Assembly (NCBI RefSeq): GCF_004357765.1
Contig: NZ_SMTE01000004.1
Span: 1 to 64,000 of the forward strand
DNA: 64,000 nucleotides
Origin: Pseudomonas putida
GTDB taxonomy: Bacteria > Pseudomonadota > Gammaproteobacteria > Pseudomonadales > Pseudomonadaceae
Reading direction: 5' to 3'
The position numbers were made by a program, and so were the translations under genes. The notes under the pieces were generated by a model, which made no database searches, was not told the origin of the DNA, and was given only the letters and a program-made list of their open reading frames with translations. How positions within the stretch are numbered: the stretch's first letter is position 1; each line of letters opens with the position of its first letter. This document shows positions 24,685-34,572 of this stretch, piece by piece.

Positions 24685-25245
24685 TCAGTGTTTGTGGTTG
24701 GCGGTATTGCCAGCGGTATCGATGATCCGCCCACCGCCGTTGATGTCGCCGCTGACGCTCAACGGGCCGTCGATGGCGACATTGCCTGCGAGACTGATGC
24801 TGCTGGCTTCAAGATGGATGGCGCCGTCGCTGACCAGCACGTTGCTCTGGCCGACTTGAATGCGGGCGTTGCCGCTGGGCAACTGGATGTCGTAGCGCTT
24901 GGCCTGCCAGTCGTAGACCAACGAGCCGCCGTCGGGAAAGTGCCAGGCCTCGGTGGATTCGCGGTTGTCTGGCGTCGGACCGGCATTGCCGTACAAGCCG
25001 GGAATGAAGGTGCCCTGGGCCGGCTCGCCACTGGGGCTCAGCAATACCCCCTGCTCGCCGAGGCCCGGTGCCCGCCAATGGCGCGCCGCACCTGCCGCCA
25101 GGGCATGCCAGCGCAACCAGGCGCTGGTCCAGCCGGCACCGTCCGAGACCCTTACCCGCGCCGCGGCGAGGTCCACCGCGACCACCCGGCAGGGGATCAA
25201 CAGGCACGCCAGCATGCGGTCATGCATTGCGCTGACGTAGCTCAT
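24685..25245 (-). CDS. Baseplate spike protein V (gpV)
   Basis: 186 residues. Trimeric central spike that punctures the target. An OB-fold N-terminal domain ([20 protein letters not shown]) leads into a beta-helix region ([33 protein letters not shown]), and the protein ends in NHKH, the HxH motif that binds an iron ion at the tip of P2 gpV. Overlaps the upstream gene by four bases. Confidence 0.92.
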   Translation of the reverse strand: MSYVSAMHDRMLACLLIPCRVVAVDLAAARVRVSDGAGWTSAWLRWHALAAGAARHWRAPGLGEQGVLLSPSGEPAQGTFIPGLYGNAGPTPDNRESTEAWHFPDGGSLVYDWQAKRYDIQLPSGNARIQVGQSNVLVSDGAIHLEASSISLAGNVAIDGPLSVSGDINGGGRIIDTAGNTANHKH

Positions 25246-25739
25246 GCCAGCTCCTCCGGTGCCAGGTACTGGCCTTCGTTGCCGGGGCCGGTGTCCGGGC
25301 TGAAGCCCAGGCGCAGGCTGCCGGGTGGTTGGTCAGGCCAGTCCCAGCGCGGCTCGCCGAACATTACCGGCTGCTCCCAGATCACGCTCCAGGCGCTGCC
25401 CTCGAACTGCGCCTGCACATTGCGACTCGCCTCGACGAACTCCAGGCCCCAGTGCTGCTGGCGCAACAGGTCCATCAGTTGTGCCGCGAGCAGACTGCCC
25501 TGCAGCCGCGCATCTGGGTTGGCGCTGTCGGCGGTAATGTCCGCCTCGAAGGTGGCGATCAGCACCGAGCGACCATCCCTCGGCGTGGCATCGGCCGTCA
25601 TGCGGACCACGCCGTGGCGCAGCGATGGGCGCTCCAATGCATTTCCTACGTTCGTGTATGCATCAACCGACACCAGGTCTGGCATGGACTCACGAATGGT
25701 CGCGGTTACGGTCGCATGCAGTGTGGCGAGTTCGTTCAT
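25242..25739 (-). CDS. Conserved tailocin protein of unknown function (PA0615-like position)
   Basis: 165 residues, soluble, no signal. It contains [21 protein letters not shown] near the start and [30 protein letters not shown] mid-protein, then a beta-rich C-terminus with many Trp and Pro. Its place between holin and spike V corresponds to PA0615 in the R2 pyocin cluster, also unassigned; possibly a tail completion or baseplate-associated protein (inference). Start MNELATLH at 25739 overlaps the holin stop. Confidence 0.8.
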   Translation of the reverse strand: MNELATLHATVTATIRESMPDLVSVDAYTNVGNALERPSLRHGVVRMTADATPRDGRSVLIATFEADITADSANPDARLQGSLLAAQLMDLLRQQHWGLEFVEASRNVQAQFEGSAWSVIWEQPVMFGEPRWDWPDQPPGSLRLGFSPDTGPGNEGQYLAPEELA

Positions 25740-26089
25740 GTGTCTTCCCTCGATCGATCGGCTGAAGGCCCGGCGTCGCGCAGGCCCAGGCGTTTCATTG
25801 CCCAGCGTTCGTAAAGGCCCATGGCTACATCGGCACCGCCCACGGCGGTCAGGCAGCCAAAGGCGCTGGCGGTCCAGATGGAAAGGCCGCAGGCATACAG
25901 CAGCATCACCGTCGAAACCCCGCAGACCACGCAGGCCCCAGAGCGCAATACCAGGCGTCGCAACAGCGACCAGCCAGTGGCCCCGGCCTTGTCGGCGCGC
26001 CACATTTCGCCGCTGAGGCCGCCCAGCAATGCCAGGACGATCACCAGCCAGAGCGGCATCTCCAGCGACGCTTGTTGCTCATTCGTCAC
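25736..26089 (-). CDS. Holin
   Basis: 117 residues from GTG at 26089 with AGGAG about 8 nt upstream. Three hydrophobic stretches: PLWLVIVLALLGGLSGEMW (about 12-30), LRSGACVVCGVSTVMLLYACG (about 44-64) and IWTASAFGCLTAVGGADVAMGLY (about 66-88), with a charged tail ([24 protein letters not shown]). This fits a small three-helix holin that releases the endolysin. It is the first gene of the tailocin operon, whereas the endolysin and spanins are last. Confidence 0.8.
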   Translation of the reverse strand: MTNEQQASLEMPLWLVIVLALLGGLSGEMWRADKAGATGWSLLRRLVLRSGACVVCGVSTVMLLYACGLSIWTASAFGCLTAVGGADVAMGLYERWAMKRLGLRDAGPSADRSREDT

Positions 26090-26396
26090 TGTCCTGTCTC
26101 CTGTATGAGGCTCACCGGCGGTGACCGGTGAGCGATGGGTGGAACGCGGCATTCCAAAAAGCCCGCAGCCCGGGCTTTTCAGTAATGCGTTGTCGAACCG
26201 CCGGCCACGACTGGTGACGCCGGGCGGTTGCTTGCACAAATTGGTGTCTCCGACCGCGGCCACCTGCCCGCCGGATAACTGATCGTGGTGCTTTACGCTG
26301 CACACCCGGGCCAGTTGCCAACCCTCTGAACAGTCGAGGCCTGTTCATCGCTGCCTGTGTAACAACCGGTGTCCGACCGGCTTGAGACACACATTA
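26090..26396 (-). promoter_or_regulatory. Untranslated leader of the tailocin operon
   Basis: About 295 nt from the predicted start (near 26384) to the holin. It contains no convincing gene (a 92-codon frame here is Arg/Pro-rich and unlike any family). It holds an intrinsic terminator (26156-26179) and a hairpin CTCACCGG/CCGGTGAG (26111-26132) just upstream of the holin ribosome site. The layout suggests control by antitermination or attenuation. Confidence 0.55.
26156..26179 (-). terminator. Terminator inside the tailocin leader
   Basis: On the minus strand AAAAGCCCG pairs with CGGGCTTTT across a 5-nt loop, ending in five T. It lies between the predicted operon promoter and the first gene; it can also act on the plus strand. 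Confidence 0.7.
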
Positions 26397-26423
26397 TGCA
26401 TTGATGCATATGCAGTCAATGCA
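26391..26423 (-). promoter_or_regulatory. Tailocin operon promoter with repressor-like repeats
   Basis: Minus strand -35 TTGACT (26419-26414), 17-bp spacer, -10 TAATGT (26396-26391). The spacer is built from TGCA repeats: TGCATTGATGCA (26397-26408) and TGCATATGCA (26405-26414), with another TGCA pair at 26411-26423. Similar repeats lie at the repressor promoter, so the repressor most likely binds here and blocks RNA polymerase. Confidence 0.7.
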
Positions 26424-26454
26424 TTTTTAAATATTTCCATGCGCGAAAATTTGC

Positions 26455-26478
26455 TTGAATGCATGAGATCCATGCATG
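26455..26478. promoter_or_regulatory. Further TGCAT operator-like dyad
   Basis: ATGCAT-GAGATCC-ATGCAT, an inverted pair upstream of the operon promoter. Same half-site as the operators at 26397-26423 and 27290-27328; may allow repressor looping or cooperative binding (inference). Confidence 0.45.
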
Positions 26479-26507
26479 CCGTGGGCTGTAGGATTTTTCT
26501 GGAGGCG

Positions 26508-26534
26508 AAAAAAAACCCGCCGAAGCGGGTTTTT
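26508..26534 (-). terminator. Terminator of the repressor gene
   Basis: Minus strand CCCGC-TTCG-GCGGG stem with a UUCG-type tetraloop followed by eight T, 14 nt after the repressor stop. It isolates the repressor transcript from the operon promoter. Confidence 0.9.
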
Positions 26535-26547
26535 CAGGAAGGTGGAT

Positions 26548-27285
26548 TCAACGTGCGTACATGCCCCACCAGAACACATGCCCGAGCAAACTGATCTGCT
26601 CATCCTGCATCTGCTGGAAGCTGTAGTCCTCGTCGGGATGTTCGTCGCGGTTGAAGCTACGCAGGCGGATGCCAGTGGGCAGGCGGTACACCTGCTTCAC
26701 ACGCAACTGCCCGTTGTGGTTGATGGCGTAGAGATCGCCATCGATGATGTCGCCGATCGAGCACTTGCCGGTGTTCACCCCGACCGTGGCCCCATCGCGC
26801 AGCACCGGGAGCATGCTGTTACCCCGCACGGTGACGCATTTGGCGTGGTCGAACTGCACGCCATTATGGCGCAGGCTGCGCTTGCCGAAACGCAAGCGGG
26901 CGCGTTCGCTCTCCTCGATGACAAATCTTCCTGATCCGGCTGCCAATTCGACCTCACGAAGGAAAGGCACACTGACCTCGTCGTCCTCGACGGGGGTTTC
27001 ATCGTCCCACAAGCTGATGTCGCTCAGTTGCGCATGCCCATGCACCGGCCTAGCCTGTTCACGCGTTTCGCCCAGTTCGGCGCGACCGCGCAGTTGATCG
27101 GTGCTCACACCGAAATACTCGGCGATTTTCGACACGTGTTTGTCGGAGGGGTCGACGATCTTGCCACTGAGAATCCGTGACAGGGTCGATTGCGGGACGC
27201 CCGTACGCCGGTGCAGCTCCGTCGGGGACAGGCCGTGGCGATCGAGCAGTGCTCTGAGTACGGTTGCTACGTTGCGCTTTTGCAT
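26548..27285 (-). CDS. LexA-like (S24) tailocin repressor, PrtR/CI type
   Basis: 245 residues. N-terminal HTH_3 domain (about 8-65, with the helix-turn-helix PTELHRRTGVPQSTLSRILSG) and a C-terminal S24 autopeptidase. Cleavage site A116-G117 (LAAGSGR), catalytic S157 (RGNSMLP) and K197 (LRVKQVYR) are all in place, so RecA-stimulated self-cleavage after DNA damage should derepress the operon. No PrtN-like activator gene is present, unlike P. aeruginosa pyocins. There is no ribosome site; -35 TTGCAT (27321-27316) and -10 CATGAT (27298-27293) with a 17-bp spacer place transcription start at or next to the ATG, suggesting a leaderless mRNA as for lambda cI. Confidence 0.9.
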   Translation of the reverse strand: MQKRNVATVLRALLDRHGLSPTELHRRTGVPQSTLSRILSGKIVDPSDKHVSKIAEYFGVSTDQLRGRAELGETREQARPVHGHAQLSDISLWDDETPVEDDEVSVPFLREVELAAGSGRFVIEESERARLRFGKRSLRHNGVQFDHAKCVTVRGNSMLPVLRDGATVGVNTGKCSIGDIIDGDLYAINHNGQLRVKQVYRLPTGIRLRSFNRDEHPDEDYSFQQMQDEQISLLGHVFWWGMYAR

Positions 27286-27330
27286 AACGTGCATCATGCA
27301 AGCGAACCTCAAGAAATGCAACCATGCATG
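27286..27330 (-). promoter_or_regulatory. Repressor promoter with overlapping TGCA operators
   Basis: -35 TTGCAT and -10 CATGAT on the minus strand, separated by 17 bp. TGCAACCATGCA (27317-27328) overlaps the -35 and TGCATCATGCA (27290-27300) overlaps the -10, so the repressor likely controls its own level. Confidence 0.65.
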
Positions 27331-27431
27331 AATAGGTGATGGGCCGCCGCTCCGTGCCCCTTTGCAGGGAAAATCCCTGTAGAATGCGCGGTTCGCAAAA
27401 TGCCAACCAGATGACCGCTGTAAGGCCCTGA

Positions 27432-30005
27432 ATGTCTGATCTATCCGCACACACCCCGATGATGCAGCAATACTGGAAGCTGAAAAACCAGCATCCAGAC
27501 CAGCTGATGTTCTACCGCATGGGCGATTTCTACGAGATCTTCTACGAAGATGCGAAGAAAGCCGCAAAACTGCTGGACATCACCCTGACCGCCCGCGGGC
27601 AGTCGGCGGGCCAGTCGATCCCGATGTGCGGCATCCCATTCCATTCGGTCGAAGGCTACCTGGCCAAGCTGGTGAAGCTCGGCGAATCGGTGGTCATCTG
27701 CGAACAGATTGGCGACCCGGCTACCAGCAAGGGTCCGGTGGAGCGCCAGGTGGTGCGTATCATCACCCCAGGCACGGTCAGCGACGAAGCCCTGCTCGAC
27801 GAGCGCCGCGACAACCTGATCGCCGCCCTGCTGGGTGACGAGCGCCTGTTCGGCCTGGCCGTGCTGGACATCACCAGCGGCAACTTCAGCGTGCAAGAGA
27901 TAAAAGGCTGGGAAAACCTCCTGGCCGAGCTCGAACGCCTCAACCCGGTCGAGCTGCTGATTCCTGACGACTGGCCCCAGGGCCTGCCCGCGGAAAAGCG
28001 CCCAGGTGCGCGCCGTCGTGCGCCGTGGGACTTCGACCGTGACTCGGCGCGCAAGAGTCTGTGTCAGCAGTTCGCCACCCAGGACCTCAAGGGCTTCGGC
28101 TGCGACAAGCTGACCCTGGCCATCGGCGCCGCGGGTTGTCTGCTGACCTACGCCAAGGAAACCCAACGTACTGCCCTTCCGCATCTGCGCAGCCTGCGCC
28201 ACGAGCGCATGGACGATACGGTGATCCTCGACGGCGCCAGCCGGCGCAACCTGGAGCTGGACATCAATCTGGCCGGTGGCCGCGACAACACCTTGCAGTC
28301 GGTGATCGACCGCTGCCAGACCGCCATGGCCAGCCGCCTGCTGACCCGCTGGCTGAACCGTCCGCTGCGCGACCTCAAGGTCCTGCAGGCGCGCCAGCAG
28401 TCGATCCGTTGCCTGCTCGACGGCTACCGCTTCGAGAAACTGCAACCGCAGCTCAAGGAAATCGGCGATATCGAGCGGATCCTCGCCCGTATCGGCCTGC
28501 GCAACGCCCGCCCGCGTGACCTGGCGCGCCTGCGCGATGCCCTCGGGGCGCTGCCGGAGCTGCAGAACGCCATGGCCGAGCTGGAGGCGCCGCACCTGGC
28601 ACGCCTGGCCGCGATCACCGGCACCTACCCGGAACTGGCCAGCCTGCTGGAACGGGCGATCATCGACAACCCGCCCGCTGTGATCCGTGACGGCGGCGTA
28701 CTCAAGACCGGTTACGACACTGAGCTCGACGAGCTGCTGGCCATGAGCGAGAACGCCGGCCAGTTCCTCATCGACCTGGAAGCCCGGGAAAAGGCCCGCA
28801 CGGGCCTGGCCAACCTCAAGGTCGGCTACAACCGCGTGCATGGCTACTATATCGAGCTGCCGACCAAGCAGGCCGAACAGGCGCCGGGCGACTACATCCG
28901 TCGCCAGACCCTCAAGGGTGCCGAGCGCTTCATCACTCCGGAGCTCAAGGCTTTCGAGGACAAGGCCCTGTCGGCCAAGAGCCGCGCCCTGGCCCGCGAG
29001 AAGATGCTCTACGACGCGCTGCTGGAAAACCTCATCGGCCACCTGGCGCCGCTGCAAGACAGCGCCGCCGCCCTGGCCGAGCTGGACGTGCTCAGCAACC
29101 TGGCCGAGCGCGCGCTGAACCTCGACCTGAACTGCCCGACATTCGTCGACGAGCCTTGCCTGCGCATCGACCAAGGTCGCCATCCTGTCGTCGAGCAAGT
29201 GCTGACCACGCCGTTCGTGGCCAACGACCTGAGCCTGGACGACAGCACTCGCATGTTGATCATCACCGGCCCGAACATGGGCGGTAAGTCGACCTACATG
29301 CGTCAGACCGCGTTGATCGTGTTGATGGCCCATATCGGCAGCTTCGTGCCGGCGGCCCGTTGCGAATTGTCGCTGGTCGACCGCATCTTCACCCGCATCG
29401 GTTCCAGCGATGACCTGGCCGGCGGTCGTTCGACCTTCATGGTCGAGATGAGCGAAACCGCCAATATCCTGCACAATGCCACCGACCGCAGCCTGGTGCT
29501 GATGGACGAGGTCGGTCGCGGCACCAGCACCTTCGACGGCCTTTCGCTGGCCTGGGCCGCTGCCGAGCGCCTGGCCCAACTGCGCGCCTACACACTGTTC
29601 GCCACCCACTACTTCGAACTGACGGTATTGCCCGAAAGCGAACCATTGGTGGCCAACGTGCACCTGAACGCGACCGAGCACAATGAGCGGATCGTCTTCC
29701 TGCACCACGTGCTGCCCGGCCCTGCCAGCCAGAGCTATGGTCTGGCTGTGGCGCAACTGGCCGGCGTGCCGGCGCCAGTCATCCAGCGTGCCCGCGAACA
29801 CCTGGGCCGGCTGGAAACCAGCAGCTTGCCGCATGAGGCCCCGGTGGCCAAGAAAGCCGCCGATGCCCCAAGCGTGCCGCACCAGAGCGACCTGTTCGCC
29901 AGCCTGCCTCACCCAGCCATCGAGAAGCTGGGCAAGCTGGCGCTGGACGACATGACCCCGCGTCAAGCTATCGAAACGCTATATCAACTAAAGAACCTGT
30001 TATAA
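27432..30005 (+). CDS. mutS: DNA mismatch repair protein MutS
   Basis: 857 residues. Recognises mispairs and insertion loops and recruits MutL. The mismatch-binding phenylalanine motif is in [19 protein letters not shown] (near residue 30), the ATPase Walker A is GPNMGGKST (about 613-621), Walker B is [16 protein letters not shown], and the helix-turn-helix ATPase dimer region and C-terminal tail that binds the clamp (QSDLF near 820) follow. It is the right-hand border of the tailocin locus. Start at [15 protein letters not shown]. Confidence 0.97.
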   Translation: MSDLSAHTPMMQQYWKLKNQHPDQLMFYRMGDFYEIFYEDAKKAAKLLDITLTARGQSAGQSIPMCGIPFHSVEGYLAKLVKLGESVVICEQIGDPATSKGPVERQVVRIITPGTVSDEALLDERRDNLIAALLGDERLFGLAVLDITSGNFSVQEIKGWENLLAELERLNPVELLIPDDWPQGLPAEKRPGARRRAPWDFDRDSARKSLCQQFATQDLKGFGCDKLTLAIGAAGCLLTYAKETQRTALPHLRSLRHERMDDTVILDGASRRNLELDINLAGGRDNTLQSVIDRCQTAMASRLLTRWLNRPLRDLKVLQARQQSIRCLLDGYRFEKLQPQLKEIGDIERILARIGLRNARPRDLARLRDALGALPELQNAMAELEAPHLARLAAITGTYPELASLLERAIIDNPPAVIRDGGVLKTGYDTELDELLAMSENAGQFLIDLEAREKARTGLANLKVGYNRVHGYYIELPTKQAEQAPGDYIRRQTLKGAERFITPELKAFEDKALSAKSRALAREKMLYDALLENLIGHLAPLQDSAAALAELDVLSNLAERALNLDLNCPTFVDEPCLRIDQGRHPVVEQVLTTPFVANDLSLDDSTRMLIITGPNMGGKSTYMRQTALIVLMAHIGSFVPAARCELSLVDRIFTRIGSSDDLAGGRSTFMVEMSETANILHNATDRSLVLMDEVGRGTSTFDGLSLAWAAAERLAQLRAYTLFATHYFELTVLPESEPLVANVHLNATEHNERIVFLHHVLPGPASQSYGLAVAQLAGVPAPVIQRAREHLGRLETSSLPHEAPVAKKAADAPSVPHQSDLFASLPHPAIEKLGKLALDDMTPRQAIETLYQLKNLL

Positions 30006-30144
30006 CGGCGCCCACAACAAGCTGGTAGAATCCGCCGCGGTTTGCTGGTGCTGCAGGCTATTAGCCTGGCCTGCAGCCATTGCCAGTTAGCCGCGCGGCC
30101 CTGAGAGGAAGGGCCGCCGCCGTCGCCTGAGGAGAGAACTAGAA

Positions 30145-30468
30145 ATGACCTTCGTCGTCACCGACAACTGCATCAAATGCAAATACACCGACTGCGTGGA
30201 AGTCTGTCCGGTGGACTGCTTCTACGAAGGCCCGAACTTCCTGGTCATTCACCCGGACGAGTGCATCGACTGTGCACTGTGCGAGCCTGAATGCCCGGCC
30301 CAGGCGATCTTCTCGGAAGACGAGATCCCTGCTGGCATGGAAAACTTCATCGAGCTCAATGCCGAGCTGGCGGAAATCTGGCCGAATATCACCGAGAGAA
30401 AAGACGCGCTGCCTGACGCTGAAGAGTGGGATGGCAAGACCGGCAAGATCGCCGATCTGCAGCGCTGA
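30145..30468 (+). CDS. fdxA: Ferredoxin I, 7Fe-8S type
   Basis: 107 residues. Electron carrier with one [3Fe-4S] and one [4Fe-4S] cluster. Cysteines 9, 17, 21, 25 and 40, 43, 46, 50 give the two cluster motifs, with the C12 typical of the Azotobacter FdI family. An acidic C-terminal tail follows. Always next to rsmZ and rpoS in pseudomonads. Good ribosome site (GGAGAG) upstream, and an intrinsic terminator right after it. It may be a redox partner of Fpr. Confidence 0.95.
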   Translation: MTFVVTDNCIKCKYTDCVEVCPVDCFYEGPNFLVIHPDECIDCALCEPECPAQAIFSEDEIPAGMENFIELNAELAEIWPNITERKDALPDAEEWDGKTGKIADLQR

Positions 30469-30483
30469 TAGCGCAAGCGTATG

Positions 30484-30509
30484 AAAAAGGCTCGAGAGAG
30501 CCTTTTTTC
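30484..30509 (+). terminator. fdxA terminator
   Basis: AAAAAGGCTC-GAGA-GAGCCTTTTTT stem with T tract, 15 nt after the fdxA stop. Confidence 0.9.
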
Positions 30510-30522
30510 ATTTTCGCCAGGC

Positions 30523-30549
30523 AAAAAAAAGGGGCGGTTTGACCCGCCC
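30523..30549 (-). terminator. rsmZ terminator
   Basis: Minus strand GGGCGGGTCAAACCGCCCC followed by eight T. Confidence 0.88.
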
Positions 30550-30658
30550 ACATTTTTTCCGTAGTCCCTGCTTGTCCTAAACATCGTCCTGATGAAATCG
30601 CTTCTTGCGATGTCCTTGGCCTTCATCCGTGAGGGCCTGTGCATGTCCGTGTGCACAG
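30523..30658 (-). ncRNA. rsmZ: RsmZ, CsrA/RsmA-sequestering small RNA
   Basis: A roughly 135-nt transcript on the minus strand between fdxA and rpoS, where rsmZ lies in other pseudomonads. It begins with the hairpin TGTGCA-CACGGACA-TGCACA and holds seven GGA motifs, several exposed in loops (ATCAGGACGAT being the most typical), then ends in a strong terminator (GGGCGGG-TCAAA-CCGCCC, T8). GGA loops bind RsmA/RsmE and free their target mRNAs. A TAGTAT -10 lies 7 nt before the predicted 5' end and a GacA box is upstream. Exact ends are predicted. Confidence 0.85.
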
Positions 30659-30830
30659 TTCGAATACTAACGAGTTGAATCGGTGCCGCAAACTGCGAAA
30701 CCTCACAAGACATTACCAGGGACACACTTCCACACATCGAATAAACGCAATACTTTCAAGCACTTAGATTTTCGCGGAATGTGAAAACGGCGATAATTTA
30801 CTCCTCATCACATAGATGGCTTACACAAAG

Positions 30831-30848
30831 AGTAAGCAAAGGCTTACA
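30831..30848 (-). promoter_or_regulatory. GacA upstream activating sequence of rsmZ
   Basis: Minus strand TGTAAGCCTTTGCTTACT, one mismatch from the GacA consensus TGTAAG-N6-CTTACA, about 175 nt upstream of the predicted RsmZ 5' end, as usual for rsmZ. Between this box and the RNA the sequence is AT-rich with no gene. Confidence 0.78.
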
Positions 30849-30942
30849 TCCAACGCTACAAAGGTAGCGGATGCCATCTTTTAAGCGTCGGCCTCCGGCT
30901 TGCTCGGTGCTTGAGCGAGCCCTCCGGGTTTCGATAGCCATG

Positions 30943-30974
30943 AAAAAGCCCCGCCAAATGACGGGGCTCTTCGA
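30943..30974 (-). terminator. rpoS terminator
   Basis: Minus strand AGCCCCGTCATTTGGCGGGGCT, stem AGCCCCG/CGGGGCT, followed by TTTTTC, just past the rpoS stop. Confidence 0.85.
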
Positions 30975-30986
30975 CTCCAGCTCGTG

Positions 30987-31994
30987 TTACTGGAACAGCG
31001 ATTCGCTGGACAGGCCGTTCTTCTCGAGAATCTCACGCAGGCGCTTGAGCCCCTCTACCTGAATCTGCCGCACGCGTTCGCGAGTCAGGCCGATCTCCAG
31101 ACCAACATCCTCAAGGGTGCTGCTTTCATGCCCCCGCAGGCCAAAACGACGCACCACCACTTCACGTTGCTTGTCGGTCAGCTCGCCCAGCCACTGATCG
31201 ATGCTCTGCGACAGGTCATCGTCCTGCAGCAGATCGCAGGGGTCGGTTGGACGATCGTCGGTCAGGGTGTCGAGCAGGGTCTTGTCCGAGTCCGGGCCCA
31301 GCGAAACGTCCACCGAAGACACCCGCTCGTTGAGACCCAGCATGCGCTTGACCTCGGCTACCGGCTTTTCCAGCAGCGTGGCGATTTCTTCCGGGGAGGG
31401 TTCGTGATCGAGCTTTTGCGTCAGCTCCCGCGCGGCGCGCAGGTAAACGTTGAGCTCCTTGACCACATGAATCGGCAGGCGAATGGTGCGGGTCTGGTTC
31501 ATGATCGCCCGCTCGATGGTCTGGCGGATCCACCAGGTGGCATAGGTCGAGAAGCGGAAGCCACGCTCGGGGTCGAACTTCTCGACCGCGCGGATCAGAC
31601 CCAGATTGCCCTCCTCGATCAAATCGAGCAGTGACAGGCCGCGGTTGACGTAGCGGCGGGCGATTTTCACCACCAGGCGCAGGTTGCTCTCGATCATTCG
31701 CTTGCGCCCGGCAGGGTCGCCTTTTTGCGAGAGGCGGGCGAAATGCACTTCCTCCTCTGGCGACAGCAGAGGCGAGAAGCCGATCTCGTTGAGATACAGC
31801 TGGGTAGCATCGAGTGCCCGGCTGTAATCGATGTACTTGTGCTGCTTGAGCGAAGAGCCTGATTTGGCCCTGGTCCGAACCGAAGGTACAGCAGGTTCGT
31901 CTGACACCACATCCGTTTCCAAAACGATGCCCGTCTCCATCAGGAGGACGTCCTCGTCGATGTCAAACTCCGGCGCTTCTTTACTGAGAGCCAT
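30987..31994 (-). CDS. rpoS: RNA polymerase sigma factor RpoS
   Basis: 335 residues. Stationary-phase and general-stress sigma factor. Sigma-70 regions: 1.2 around [27 protein letters not shown], 2.2-2.4 in [51 protein letters not shown], 3 in [20 protein letters not shown], 4.2 in [27 protein letters not shown]. The order nlpD-rpoS is conserved; in pseudomonads an rpoS promoter normally lies inside nlpD. Confidence 0.97.
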   Translation of the reverse strand: MALSKEAPEFDIDEDVLLMETGIVLETDVVSDEPAVPSVRTRAKSGSSLKQHKYIDYSRALDATQLYLNEIGFSPLLSPEEEVHFARLSQKGDPAGRKRMIESNLRLVVKIARRYVNRGLSLLDLIEEGNLGLIRAVEKFDPERGFRFSTYATWWIRQTIERAIMNQTRTIRLPIHVVKELNVYLRAARELTQKLDHEPSPEEIATLLEKPVAEVKRMLGLNERVSSVDVSLGPDSDKTLLDTLTDDRPTDPCDLLQDDDLSQSIDQWLGELTDKQREVVVRRFGLRGHESSTLEDVGLEIGLTRERVRQIQVEGLKRLREILEKNGLSSESLFQ

Positions 31995-32102
31995 TGTTAT
32001 AGTCCTTTGCTGAGTTCGAACTCAGACTCGAGCGGCGCCTGTCTCCTTGGCATCGCTGGAGCCCGTCCCCTCTACGTCAAAGGAACAGGCCAGGCACAAT
32101 GG

Positions 32103-32942
32103 TCAACGACGTGGCAGGAACTGGAGAGGATCGACGGGTTTGCCCTGGCGGCGAATCTCGAAATGCAGTTTCACCCGATCAGTGCCCGTGGACCCCATTT
32201 CAGCAATCGACTGCCCTGCCTTGACCTGCTGCCCCTCCCGAACCAAAAGCCTGCGGTTGTGGCCGTAGGCACTGACGTAGGTATCGCTGTGCTTGATGAT
32301 GATCAGCTCGCCGTAGCCCCTCAAGCCACTCCCGGCGTACACCACCGAACCATCAGACGCAGCAAAAACAGGCTGTCCCAAATCACCGGCGATATCAATG
32401 CCTTTATTCAAACTACCGTTTGAAGCGAATTTTCCAATCAGCACACCGTTCGCAGGCCAGGTCCAGCCGCCCACCGCACGCTCCGCGGCGGGTACGGTGG
32501 TGACCACCGGCGTGCTGCTCGACGCTGTGGCGGTGGCTGGTTTGCTGGTGGTCGTCGTAGTGGTCCCAGCAGGCCGCCGGGTGACCGTGGTGCGGCTCGA
32601 TGACGATGGGCTGGACACGACCGTGGTTCGTCCGGATGAACCGCTGCTGAAACGAATCGCTTGGCCCGGACGGATGGTGTATGGCGCCGTGATGCCATTT
32701 CGCGCAGCCAGCTCCTTGTAATCCCAGCCATAGCGGAAGGCGATGGAGAACAGCGTATCCCCCGGCTTGACGATGTATTGCCCGGAGGTCACGGTCGGCC
32801 GCTTGGGCGCTGCGTTCGAACTGCCGCGGTCGACGACCCGTGCGCCACTGGAGCCGGTGCTCGAACACCCTGCCAACAGGGTCCCCATGGCCAACGCAAT
32901 CGCCAGAAGCTTGAAACCCGCTCGATCCCTGCGCTGCCGCAT
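32103..32942 (-). CDS. nlpD: Lipoprotein NlpD, LytM-type amidase activator
   Basis: 279 residues from ATG 32942; an in-frame ATG at 32972 gives 289. I prefer the shorter form because MRQRRDRAGFKLLAIALAMGTLLAGC is a clean lipoprotein signal with lipobox LAGC; neither start has a strong ribosome site. A LysM domain (QYIVKPGDTLFSIAFRYGWDYKELAARNGI) binds peptidoglycan, a Thr/Ser/Ala/Pro linker follows, then a C-terminal LytM/M23 domain (NKGIDIAG, YGNELIIIKHSD-like region, KLHFEIRRQGKPVDPLQFL). The first zinc histidine is replaced (NKGID), as in E. coli NlpD, so it activates AmiC-type amidases rather than cutting murein itself. Confidence 0.92.
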   Translation of the reverse strand: MRQRRDRAGFKLLAIALAMGTLLAGCSSTGSSGARVVDRGSSNAAPKRPTVTSGQYIVKPGDTLFSIAFRYGWDYKELAARNGITAPYTIRPGQAIRFSSGSSGRTTVVSSPSSSSRTTVTRRPAGTTTTTTSKPATATASSSTPVVTTVPAAERAVGGWTWPANGVLIGKFASNGSLNKGIDIAGDLGQPVFAASDGSVVYAGSGLRGYGELIIIKHSDTYVSAYGHNRRLLVREGQQVKAGQSIAEMGSTGTDRVKLHFEIRRQGKPVDPLQFLPRR

Positions 32943-33145
32943 GCCTGTGTGACCCACCCGCGCTCCCCTCATGGTGCCAAAAAACGTAAAGACGAAATGA
33001 AATGCAATATTGTTGCAATTATAACCAAGCCCATCCGCAAAGGGAGGATTGCCTGGCCTGGATACCCATGAATACCCTGAAGCCCCGCCAGATAGACAGG
33101 CGGCCGACGCAAGAATTCGCGGCGAGGGCGAAAAAGCCTTGCGAC

Positions 33146-34559
<1,414 letters not shown>

Positions 34560-34572
<13 letters not shown>

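Noticed and set aside
26112-26390. 92-codon ORF in the tailocin leader as a possible prtN-like gene
   Set aside because: Arg- and Pro-rich, runs across the leader terminator and hairpins, no HTH or ribosome site.
12596-27285. Interpretation as a complete P2-like prophage
   Set aside because: No capsid, portal, terminase, integrase, replication gene or attachment-site repeats were found.
27441-29966. An 841-codon open frame antisense to mutS
   Set aside because: MutS is certain on the plus strand; the antisense frame is a GC-bias artefact.
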